Source: a virus
Direction: 5' to 3' (one strand)
Virus record (IMG/VR): IMGVR_UViG_3300021960_000640
Coordinates: 1 to 21,045 of that record
Length of the DNA stretch: 21,045 bases
The notes under the pieces are model-generated. The model was not told the DNA's origin, ran no database searches, and saw nothing but the letters and a program-made list of their open reading frames with translations. The translations under genes were made by a program, and so were the position numbers. This document shows, piece after piece, positions 7,254 through 13,647 of the stretch; positions within the stretch are counted from its first letter, which is position 1, and every line of letters starts with the position of its first letter.

Positions 7254-8027
7254 TCAAGCCTTAAGTGTCAGAGTAGTTGTTCCAACACCAACGGATCCTG
7301 CACCAGTAGTTCCACCACCACCAACATATCTCAACAGATCAGCAGTCAATGTCTTTGTAGCTGCACCGCCATCATAGAAGTCAGTAACGGTTCCAACAAC
7401 ACCATCACGGCGAGAAATAGTCAGGATTGTACCAATACCAGCCTGTAAAGATGTAAACGCAAATGCAACTCTGTTGGTGATTTGACCATCGAAATTGGTG
7501 AAGAGTGTTACACCTTCGGTGTTTGCAAATCCAGGAACAGATGCACCAGGAGCAACAGATGCTGCAGTAGCGACGATAGAAGTTGTTGCTACGCCAGCAG
7601 CGTTCACACCTTCAATAAGAATTGTTGCACCTGCTGAACAGAATACACATTCGTTCCAGACAACGTGAACATAACCAGTGCTGCCATCAGTGCTAAGGTG
7701 ATCAGTAGATCCAGCACCAATTGAAAGTCTTGAATTCTGATTTGGATCTTCAAAGAAGTAAGCAACAGGAGTTGCTGCACCTAAACCAGTATTATTAAGT
7801 CCAAGTGGAGTTGTGTTTAACCCAGCTACTGGGACAATAATTTCATCATAATACGTCGTCGAAAGACCAGACTGCTCCGAAGTGCCATATCTTCTATAAG
7901 CCCAACCCTGCTCTGTTGCATAACAGTTCCAAGGAGTATTATTGCGATCAAGATCATTTAGATGCTTTGGGAGCGCATAATTATTTGCTTCAGTTTCAGT
8001 AGTCGTTGAAATGCCCCAGAGTGCCAT
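7254..8027 (-). CDS. Probable virion structural protein, Gly/Thr/Ser-rich
   Basis: A 257-aa protein rich in Gly, Thr, Ala and Ser with alternating hydrophobic residues, as expected of a beta-structured capsid, decoration or tail protein. The N-terminus (MALWGISTTTETEANNYALP) is one I associate with structural proteins of marine T4-like phages. The C-terminal third is low in charge and Gly-rich (YVGGGGTTGAGSVGVG). Expression from its own TATAAATA box at 8061-8068, 33 bases upstream of the ATG, and the terminator just before it make it a separate late unit between two blocks of non-structural genes. Its exact position in the virion cannot be read from sequence. Confidence 0.85.
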   Translation of the reverse strand: MALWGISTTTETEANNYALPKHLNDLDRNNTPWNCYATEQGWAYRRYGTSEQSGLSTTYYDEIIVPVAGLNTTPLGLNNTGLGAATPVAYFFEDPNQNSRLSIGAGSTDHLSTDGSTGYVHVVWNECVFCSAGATILIEGVNAAGVATTSIVATAASVAPGASVPGFANTEGVTLFTNFDGQITNRVAFAFTSLQAGIGTILTISRRDGVVGTVTDFYDGGAATKTLTADLLRYVGGGGTTGAGSVGVGTTTLTLKA

Positions 8028-8060
8028 TCTTTTTACCCTTACTAATTTAAATCGTAGAAA

Positions 8061-8068
8061 TATTTATA
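8061..8068 (-). promoter_or_regulatory. T4-type late promoter TATAAATA for the 257-aa gene
   Basis: The minus strand reads TATAAATA, the full T4 late consensus bound by the gp55-type sigma factor. It lies 33 bases upstream of the structural gene ATG, and its first T is also the last T of the preceding terminator's U-tract. Confidence 0.82.
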
Positions 8069-8095
8069 AAAAAAGGAGACCCCACATCGGTCCCC
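8068..8095 (-). terminator. Rho-independent terminator closing the second late cassette
   Basis: GGGGACC and GGTCTCC pair over 7 bp (one G-U) around a 7-nt loop and are followed by seven T residues. It sits about 20 bases after the stop of the 67-aa gene and directly abuts the next late promoter. Confidence 0.88.
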
Positions 8096-8116
8096 AGAGA
8101 TCAAAATTTATTGATA

Positions 8117-8320
8117 TCAACCCTCTTCGCGGTTTCTAATTGCTGCTGCAACAGTCTCCAGAAGTTTGTCATCCATATCAGTCTTGGTCAGTTTAACTGC
8201 CTTTCCAAGAATAACCAAACAGATGTCAATCAGTTTCTCACCAAGTTCTTCATTCTCGGGAATCTTGGCAACTGCGTCTGTGATAATTTTTGATGCTAAT
8301 GGAAGTAAAAATCCTAACAT
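8117..8320 (-). CDS. Small protein of 67 aa with hydrophobic N-terminus
   Basis: A 67-aa protein. Residues 1-18 (MLGFLLPLASKIITDAVA) form a hydrophobic to amphipathic helix, residues 29-42 a second hydrophobic helix, and the C-terminus is charged. GAGG is seven bases before the ATG. It ends the operon of the nucleotidyltransferase and the 595-aa protein and would be made late. Size, position and helices would allow a small membrane-active or head-associated protein, but the helices are too short and amphipathic to call it a holin. Function unknown. Confidence 0.82.
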   Translation of the reverse strand: MLGFLLPLASKIITDAVAKIPENEELGEKLIDICLVILGKAVKLTKTDMDDKLLETVAAAIRNREEG

Positions 8321-8348
8321 GATAAACCTCGCGTATACAATCTATATA

Positions 8349-10136
8349 TCAAACTTCCTTCTGTTTTTGAAGTGCTTGTTGTCTCTTCTTTGCAATCATT
8401 TGATCAAGCATTGTCTTTCTCTTTTGAAGAGCAAGTTCTTGAGGAGTCATAGGTGCTTCTGTTGCTCCTTCACCAAGTCTTCTACCACCGCGTTCTGCAG
8501 TGAGTTTAGCAGCGATTGCCATCTCACGACGCTTCTCTTTTGATCTGCCCTTGAACTGTGGAGCATCAGACTTATAAAAGTCCTTGATGACATCACCCAT
8601 ATCTGCTTTTTTCAGATTGAGTTTTTCATCAACCAATTCACCTTCGGGTTCATAAGAACTATAGATGCCAGACTTCATTCCTCTATACTGCTTTTCCATA
8701 GCAGCAAGGGCAGATTTCTTTTCTCTTCTATCGTTCTGTCTCTTAAGTCTATCTTTAGCTTTTGCCTCAGACCTACCCATGTATCTGTCTACCCTGCGTT
8801 GCATTTGGATAGACTTTTCTTCAATCTGCTCTACTTCTTCCTTACGCATTCTTGCTGCTTTTCTTTCTGCAGCCTTTCTACGCATTTCTGCTTCAGCAGG
8901 ACTTAATCCTTTTGCAGATGCTGCTTTGTGTGCTGCTTCACCAGCAGACTTTTCCTTTGCTTGTTTAGCAGCAAAGTGCTTCTCTAGTGCAGCGGACTTT
9001 TCTTTGTTAGTAACAACTTCAGACTTACCAACCTTTTGAGAAATACCACCAAACTTAGCTCTTCTTGCCTTGCCAGTTGCTACGTTCTCATCAACTAACT
9101 CACCTTCTAATTCATAACTTTCATTTGGATCATCAGATTTTGATGACCACTTACCACCATATTCTTTTGCCATCTGTTTCTTCATTCCTTTGATGGCTTT
9201 CTTTCTGACATTTTTATTAGGGTGGTCAATGACATTATCCAGTGGTCTTCTTCCACTTGGAGCTTCACCCTCTTCTGGATCAACAAATCCCTCACCAATC
9301 TCAACCATTTCAATCAGAGTTCCACCCAATCTCTCAATTGCTTCACCAAGTTTTGGATTGATTTTGATTTTGTTGTTTACTTTTTTCTCTTTGATTGGTT
9401 TAGAATCAATATCATCAGTCATTACTTCAGTAAGATCTTCTCTCCAGTTTGAGAAACCTTCTTTTACTGATTTCTTTTTCTTACCTAAAGACTTACCACC
9501 TTTAGGGTTATTCTTTCCAGATACTCCCCTATTTTCTTCTGCTTCATCATGATCAAATTCATCATCATCCATTGGATCATAATCAGATGACTCTGCCATC
9601 TTTGTTCTAATTCTCTTCTTACCATCAGGAGAAGGGACGAACTCACCCATTCCTTTCTCTTTTGGATCATCCTTATCTACATCGCCATCATTATCAGCAT
9701 CAATTCTCTTGACTGCCTTTGATACTAATTTTTTAATATCACCTGAAGGAACTTCATGAGGAGCATGAACTCCCATTTTAGTAACTTCTGCAAGTTCTCT
9801 TTCCTCTTTCATTCTCTTCTTCATCGCAGCAGAGATTGCTTTACGACGCTTCATTATGTACTGATCATTCTTATCTTTACTGATAGGAACGCCATCATTA
9901 TCTGGATCATCATCCTCTTTTCCAACTGGATCAAGTGCTTCCATTGCTGCCTTTCTCTTCGCCGCAGACTTGGCAAGGAGTCTCTCTTTTGCAGCTTGCT
10001 GTTCATCTTTGGGAATACTGAACATGTTACGATCAGTTTTCAGTCTTTCTTTAGGAGGTTCAACCTTTGCTTCAGCAACCTGCTCTAAGTATACCTTTGA
10101 GATTGCATTCAAAGGATTTTCGGCAATTCCAGACAT
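8349..10136 (-). CDS. Large charged, repeat-bearing protein with EF-hand-like loops; probable virion-associated
   Basis: A 595-aa protein, extremely rich in Lys, Glu, Ala and Asp and mostly helical or disordered. Two Asp-rich 12-residue loops resemble EF-hand/dockerin calcium sites: D77-P-D79-N-D81-G and D146-A-D148-N-D150-G-D-V. The decapeptide YE-x-EGELVDE occurs twice (341-350 and 495-504). Residues 225-240 carry an FSNWREDLTEV segment, and 380-480 is a long Ala/Lys/Arg/Glu helix. No enzyme motif is visible. It lies between a possibly head-targeted nucleotidyltransferase and the 67-aa gene, with a CATAAATA late-promoter-like box 31 bases upstream. I infer a late, virion- or scaffold-associated role, not a proven one. 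Confidence 0.88.
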   Translation of the reverse strand: MSGIAENPLNAISKVYLEQVAEAKVEPPKERLKTDRNMFSIPKDEQQAAKERLLAKSAAKRKAAMEALDPVGKEDDDPDNDGVPISKDKNDQYIMKRRKAISAAMKKRMKEERELAEVTKMGVHAPHEVPSGDIKKLVSKAVKRIDADNDGDVDKDDPKEKGMGEFVPSPDGKKRIRTKMAESSDYDPMDDDEFDHDEAEENRGVSGKNNPKGGKSLGKKKKSVKEGFSNWREDLTEVMTDDIDSKPIKEKKVNNKIKINPKLGEAIERLGGTLIEMVEIGEGFVDPEEGEAPSGRRPLDNVIDHPNKNVRKKAIKGMKKQMAKEYGGKWSSKSDDPNESYELEGELVDENVATGKARRAKFGGISQKVGKSEVVTNKEKSAALEKHFAAKQAKEKSAGEAAHKAASAKGLSPAEAEMRRKAAERKAARMRKEEVEQIEEKSIQMQRRVDRYMGRSEAKAKDRLKRQNDRREKKSALAAMEKQYRGMKSGIYSSYEPEGELVDEKLNLKKADMGDVIKDFYKSDAPQFKGRSKEKRREMAIAAKLTAERGGRRLGEGATEAPMTPQELALQKRKTMLDQMIAKKRQQALQKQKEV

Positions 10137-10147
10137 GTTGATACGAC

Positions 10148-11383
10148 TTACTTTTTAACCTTATACTTATTTATGAAATTTTTGATACTGGTTGTTCCAG
10201 TCGCTGCCATAGCATTTTTAAGATATCCACCAGTTCCTTCAAGAGTGTTTGGTTTACCAGGAACTCTCATACGACGTTCCATTTTCTTCTCAGTATATTC
10301 CATCACGTCTCTAATCCAAGACTTGAACATATACTCTTCTTGAGTAACACAAATAAGATGATTAGTTCCTCTACGAATAATCTTACCAATCAGTCCTGTG
10401 TTCAAATTTTCAACAATATCCCCAAGATTAAAAATCTTATTGTTTACATATTGTTCACGCAAACCTTTTGGATCACACTTTGGTGCAATCTGCCAAAGTT
10501 CAGTAACCTCTTTTTTCTTTGCCTTAATCTTCATCCCTTGACGAACTGCATCAAACAGTGCTTGAGTATCACCATCATCTAATGTCTTTGGTGTTCCTCT
10601 ACGGAATGATTCAAAATCACCATCTACGACTGCCTTACGCATTTTGGATGCAGACATTCCTTCTACACCTTCTGCATCAGCATCACGAACACCAGCAGAA
10701 ATGACACGGATTAAATTAAAATCATAAAGATCTCCATTATACTTCTGTGCAAGATTTTCAAACTCTGCTTGACGATCAGAACCGACAACAATATTCACAT
10801 TTGCATATCCTTCTTCTGCCGCAGTGACAAGGACATTGAAGATGGATCTCATTTCATCATCATTAATAATGTTCTCCTCATAATCAGGGAACATCTTCTT
10901 CATAAACGAAATCTTCATATCTGGATCAAGTGGATTCTTTTTAGAATCTTGAGTTCTTGATGGATAAATTTTGAAATCTCCACCCAGCGATGCTTTCTGT
11001 GCTGCTTTTAGAAGTTTTTCGTGACCAACTGTTGGAGGATTAAAACGACCAAACGCAACAGTCAACGTATCACTCATCATATCAGCATCACCACCTTCAG
11101 GTGCTGCTGGTTTTGCTTTTGGTTTCTCTTCTGGTGCTGCTTTTGGTTTTGCTGGTTCTGCTGCTTGTGGTTTTGCAGCAGCAGGTTTTCCAGTTGGTTC
11201 TGGTTGTCCCTTTGCTTTCTTCTTGTCTACAAATACAAGTTTTCCCTTTTCAGTGGTTGCAACAAAATTTCCACGGGTGTCTAACCAACCGCCGTGACCA
11301 TCACTCTTGAGGTTTAACTTCTTCGCTTGCATAGATGCTTGCGATTGAGTTGCCTCATTTAGAAATTGGAAAAAACTCTTCAT
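10148..11383 (-). CDS. HxGH-type nucleotidyltransferase with capsid-targeting-like N-terminus
   Basis: A 411-aa modular protein. Residues 1-11 (MKSFFQFLNEA) resemble the T4 internal-protein capsid-targeting sequence MKTYQEFIAEA, with an L-N-E/A site of the type cut by the prohead protease gp21. Residues 18-58 form a small Gly/Lys-rich module, and 60-98 a Pro/Ala/Lys linker. The nucleotidyltransferase core (about 105-265) has GRFNPPTVGH at 112-121, GSDRQAEF at 201-208 and the S-x-S-x-x-R motif near 244-249, as in cytidylyl- and NMN-adenylyltransferases. Residues 317-365 (FNLGDIVENLNTGLIGKIIRRGTN) look like an SH3/KOW-type module. Related enzymes are common in marine T4-like phages, but their substrate is uncertain. 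Packaging into the head is my inference. Confidence 0.9.
   Translation of the reverse strand: MKSFFQFLNEATQSQASMQAKKLNLKSDGHGGWLDTRGNFVATTEKGKLVFVDKKKAKGQPEPTGKPAAAKPQAAEPAKPKAAPEEKPKAKPAAPEGGDADMMSDTLTVAFGRFNPPTVGHEKLLKAAQKASLGGDFKIYPSRTQDSKKNPLDPDMKISFMKKMFPDYEENIINDDEMRSIFNVLVTAAEEGYANVNIVVGSDRQAEFENLAQKYNGDLYDFNLIRVISAGVRDADAEGVEGMSASKMRKAVVDGDFESFRRGTPKTLDDGDTQALFDAVRQGMKIKAKKKEVTELWQIAPKCDPKGLREQYVNNKIFNLGDIVENLNTGLIGKIIRRGTNHLICVTQEEYMFKSWIRDVMEYTEKKMERRMRVPGKPNTLEGTGGYLKNAMAATGTTSIKNFINKYKVKK
10168..10175 (-). promoter_or_regulatory. Possible late promoter CATAAATA inside the upstream gene
   Basis: The minus strand reads CATAAATA (7 of 8 to TATAAATA) 31 bases upstream of the 595-aa gene, at a spacing similar to the better late promoters here. 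It is also coding sequence for the end of the 411-aa protein, so chance is possible. Confidence 0.4.
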
Positions 11384-11402
11384 ATTGATTGATCTTATAC
11401 TT

Positions 11403-11410
11403 TATTTATT
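11403..11410 (-). promoter_or_regulatory. Late promoter AATAAATA for the nucleotidyltransferase operon
   Basis: AATAAATA lies in the short gap between the nuclease gene and the nucleotidyltransferase ATG, 19 bases upstream of that ATG. It matches 7 of 8 positions of the T4 late box, and variants of the form NATAAATA are accepted in T4-like cyanophages. Confidence 0.6.
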
Positions 11411-11418
11411 AATTCAAC

Positions 11419-12252
11419 TTACATTGAAAATAAAACTTCTGCTGTAGAAGCAGAGCTGTCAATATTTACAGTATTACCTCGTGTAGGTGCAATATTATAT
11501 GGAGATTGTGAAACACCAGTTACTTTAAATTCAGCAGTAAATTGATATCCTTGAGCCCCAAGTTTATTTCCAGTCATTAATTCTCTAGCTTCAGATGTAC
11601 CCACAGTCTTAGATTGAACTCTACATCTCAATGTTCCACTATGAGAGTTGTCCCAATTTGGGATTAATGGCATATTTTTACTCCTCAATACATTATTAAG
11701 TCCCAAAGGATCAGAATTTCCCAATAAGAAAAATCCTTTATTTCCTAGATTAATATAATAAGTATGTTTTAAATTATAATATCTAGAAATAGTATTGTTT
11801 GGAACACTAAAATATTTGTCCTGAAAATTTCTTTGATCTGTTGCCAATCTTTGACGTAATCCAGGAAATTTTCCAGTTTTACCAGTAAATAAAGTTTGCC
11901 TATCTTCAATTAAAAATGGAACTTTTTTCCACTGCCTGTGCAAGTTTTCCAATACTCTAAGAGAATTTCCAGTAGATTCTATAAATTGTTTTTCTTCACT
12001 ACCTTCAGTTTCACCCCATTTCCAGGGGTTTTTTCCATTATGTCTTTCCTCTAGATAATATTTTAAAACCAAGGATCCAAAAGAAGCTTCGCTTATTTTA
12101 ATTTCAACACCAGCTTCTTCCCCATCATATTGAACCAAAACATCAGGTTGATCATGTCTAGCACCTGCAGGATTAAAAGATTGAGGCACTATACCCAGTG
12201 GTTTTAAGTAATTAACAATGTTTCTTTCGTATTCGAATCCACGTTGAGCCAT
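11419..12252 (-). CDS. Putative PD-(D/E)XK-fold nuclease
   Basis: The first 65 residues of this 277-aa protein have the layout of a PD-(D/E)XK nuclease: an N-terminal helix with E7/E9 (RGFEYERNIVNYL), P36-D37 on a strand (DQPDVLVQYDG), then E50-I-K52 on the next strand, followed by a small-residue and Lys segment. The remaining 200 residues contain Arg/Lys-rich and aromatic stretches that probably bind DNA and match nothing I know. Substrate could be a branched DNA, host DNA or a specific site; a restriction-like or resolvase-like role are both possible. It is the last gene of the tRNA-methyltransferase-oxygenase cassette. A TCTAAATA box stands 27 bases upstream. Confidence 0.78.
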   Translation of the reverse strand: MAQRGFEYERNIVNYLKPLGIVPQSFNPAGARHDQPDVLVQYDGEEAGVEIKISEASFGSLVLKYYLEERHNGKNPWKWGETEGSEEKQFIESTGNSLRVLENLHRQWKKVPFLIEDRQTLFTGKTGKFPGLRQRLATDQRNFQDKYFSVPNNTISRYYNLKHTYYINLGNKGFFLLGNSDPLGLNNVLRSKNMPLIPNWDNSHSGTLRCRVQSKTVGTSEARELMTGNKLGAQGYQFTAEFKVTGVSQSPYNIAPTRGNTVNIDSSASTAEVLFSM

Positions 12253-12279
12253 ATCACTAATTTTTATATACTTGTTAAG

Positions 12280-12287
12280 TATTTAGA
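12280..12287 (-). promoter_or_regulatory. Weak late-promoter-like box TCTAAATA before the nuclease gene
   Basis: TCTAAATA (7 of 8 to TATAAATA) is 27 bases upstream of the nuclease ATG. An identical octamer stands at the same type of position upstream of the next gene (12802-12809), which makes chance a little less likely. Confidence 0.4.
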
Positions 12288-12782
12288 TTACAAGTAATTA
12301 ATGTTCAACACCAACCTACGCTGTTTGTCGGTGCAGTTTGTTCCAAGGTGCTTCATAGATCCATCAAAAAATACAATACGATTTGCTACACTTTCCACTT
12401 TTGTTCCATCATCAAAAAGAGTATATCCATTATTAGTGTTTAGATAAAAAAGTGCTACGCTATGATCAAATGGTAAATCATTGTGATAATGCCCTTGAAT
12501 AATACTTTCAGATCTAGTGGTAAGATTTAGTTTTATCTTTATTAAAGCTCTTGGATTTATCTTTTTGATTATAGATTCAAGGTGCTGAAAGTGCTGACTA
12601 CATGGTGCAAAATTTCTATACATCCCATGAACAAATTGGAATGCATCTTGCTCATCATCATCTTGTCCAATGTTCTCTGTCACTGGACAAAATTGCCACA
12701 TAAAGTCTGGAGTGTATACAAGTTGATTTTGAATTCTATTAAACTCAAAATCTGACAAAAAATCATCTTCGATATGTATCAT
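12288..12782 (-). CDS. 2OG-Fe(II) oxygenase-like protein, 164 aa
   Basis: A compact 164-aa protein that fits a double-stranded beta-helix dioxygenase: H100-N-D102 (GHYHNDLPF) as the first two Fe ligands, H145 (MKHLG) as the third, and R155/R156 (KQRRLVLN) as the 2-oxoglutarate anchor on the last strand. Between them are the alternating strands ALFYLNTNNGYTLF and NRIVFFDGS, typical of phage members. Substrate unknown. It is about 28 bp from the methyltransferase gene and has no close overlap with the nuclease downstream, unlike the replication genes. It may therefore have its own regulation through the TCTAAATA box upstream. Confidence 0.82.
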   Translation of the reverse strand: MIHIEDDFLSDFEFNRIQNQLVYTPDFMWQFCPVTENIGQDDDEQDAFQFVHGMYRNFAPCSQHFQHLESIIKKINPRALIKIKLNLTTRSESIIQGHYHNDLPFDHSVALFYLNTNNGYTLFDDGTKVESVANRIVFFDGSMKHLGTNCTDKQRRLVLNINYL

Positions 12783-12801
12783 ATTAAAATATTATTTCGT
12801 A

Positions 12802-12809
12802 TATTTAGA
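12802..12809 (-). promoter_or_regulatory. Weak late-promoter-like box TCTAAATA before the 164-aa oxygenase
   Basis: TCTAAATA lies 19 bases upstream of the oxygenase ATG, directly after the methyltransferase stop codon. It is one base away from the T4 late consensus. Confidence 0.4.
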
Positions 12810-12810
12810 G

Positions 12811-13491
12811 TTAAGACTTAACGATCAACCAAAATCTTCTGTAGTGAGTCCTCAATTCTATTCCATCTGTGGACTCTGAAAAATATTTTTTGTAATTCTT
12901 ATCAGTCCAATCATAAACATTTTGGAGGATTACTTTGTCATGTAGTTTTCCATAGGTGTTCAAATTTTTATGGTCAAAACGTTTAAAACTTGCTCCCAGA
13001 TCAGTGAGAACTTTTTCTACAGATTTTTCAGTGAAGTTAGGATGTAGACAATTGAACTCATCATAGATGTAATCACTTCCAGATGTCCAAAAATCATCCA
13101 TATCATTTTCTGGATTGACAACTGTTTCCAATAACATCATATTAGTATGCTTTAAAGCACATTCCAAATCTTGTTTCCAGTTTTCAATATGATACAAGAC
13201 ACCAAAATGAAGAACCATGTCAAACTTCCTTTTCAGATCATAGTATTCATTTTGATTTAAACATACCAATTCAGCAGGTTTATACAAATTTGGTGTGATG
13301 CTGTTCAGGTGCTCTACTCTAGCATCAGAGAAAACAACATTAGATCCAAGTTTCTGAAATTCGATACCAAAGTCTCCATGACATGCACCAAGTTCCAATA
13401 TTTCTTTTCCTTCAAACCATTCTTTACCTAAAATTTCTAAAACTTTATTATGTCTGTTTTCAAACCACTCTTTGTAAAATTCTAATTTCAC
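12811..13491 (-). CDS. SAM-dependent methyltransferase (class I)
   Basis: From GTG 13491 this encodes 226 aa. Motif I is at 31-42 (ILELGACHGDFG), an acidic residue ends the next strand (FSDAR), and the motif IV-like strand reads FDMVLHFGVLYHI. The GVLYH segment is shared with CmoB/DUF1698-type tRNA methyltransferases and several O-methyltransferases; the C-terminal part is less typical. The frame is open through the upstream tRNA, but those codons are tRNA sequence, so the start must lie after it. GTG is the first plausible codon, 17 bases past the tRNA, with no clear Shine-Dalgarno. It probably shares a transcript with the tRNA. Target could be tRNA, protein, lipid or sugar. Confidence 0.82.
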   Translation of the reverse strand: MKLEFYKEWFENRHNKVLEILGKEWFEGKEILELGACHGDFGIEFQKLGSNVVFSDARVEHLNSITPNLYKPAELVCLNQNEYYDLKRKFDMVLHFGVLYHIENWKQDLECALKHTNMMLLETVVNPENDMDDFWTSGSDYIYDEFNCLHPNFTEKSVEKVLTDLGASFKRFDHKNLNTYGKLHDKVILQNVYDWTDKNYKKYFSESTDGIELRTHYRRFWLIVKS

Positions 13492-13508
13492 AATTTCTAA
13501 AATAAAAA

Positions 13509-13582
13509 TGGAGAATAGGAGACTCGAACTCCTGACATTTTGCTTGCAAAGCAAACGCTACTACCAACTGAGCTAATTCCCC
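13509..13582 (-). tRNA. tRNA-Ala (anticodon TGC)
   Basis: The minus strand folds as a cloverleaf. The acceptor stem is GGGGAAT with ATTCTCC (one G-U) plus discriminator A. The D-arm begins TAGCTCAGTTGG. The anticodon stem TTTGC/GCAAA closes the loop TTTGCAA with anticodon TGC (Ala), and the T-arm contains GTTCGAGTC. No CCA is encoded. The D-stem is slightly imperfect, with an extra T before AGC compared with common tRNA-Ala. A consensus sigma70-like promoter lies just upstream. Confidence 0.95.
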
Positions 13583-13591
13583 AATACAGAT

Positions 13592-13620
13592 ATTATAAAA
13601 CCCCTCAACTATAAAGTCAA
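13592..13620 (-). promoter_or_regulatory. Sigma70-like promoter for tRNA-Ala and following genes
   Basis: On the minus strand TTGACT (13620-13615), a 17-base spacer and a perfect TATAAT (13597-13592) form a near-ideal host-type promoter. The expected start point falls only a few bases before the tRNA at 13582. The -35, spacer and -10 coincide with the terminator hairpin arm, loop plus arm, and U-tract. Confidence 0.85.
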
Positions 13621-13624
13621 GAGG
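13597..13624 (-). terminator. Terminator hairpin after the 65-aa gene
   Basis: CCTCTTGACT-TTAT-AGTTGAGGGG pairs over 10 bp with three G-U pairs, followed by TTTT then ATAAT. It lies 23 bases after the stop of the 65-aa gene and would end the late cassette. It is the same DNA as the tRNA promoter. Confidence 0.72.
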
Positions 13625-13647
13625 TTAGAGCAACCTTCCGTGTTTAT

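Noticed and set aside
8117-8320. 67-aa protein as a holin
   Set aside because: The hydrophobic stretches are short and amphipathic with charged residues, lacking clear membrane-spanning helices, and no endolysin gene is nearby.
11021-11310. Plus-strand open frames rich in Leu, Trp, Phe and Cys
   Set aside because: They are the antisense of the Pro/Ala/Lys-rich linker of the nucleotidyltransferase. The composition follows directly from that repeat-like linker.
12260-12300. Hairpin CTTGT...ACAAG between the oxygenase and nuclease genes
   Set aside because: The arms are only five bases, AT-rich, with a long loop and no T-run, too weak for a terminator.
13492-13554. N-terminal extension of the methyltransferase frame (MLCKQNVRSSS...)
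   Set aside because: These codons lie almost wholly inside the tRNA-Ala gene on the same strand, so the protein must start after it; GTG 13491 is used.
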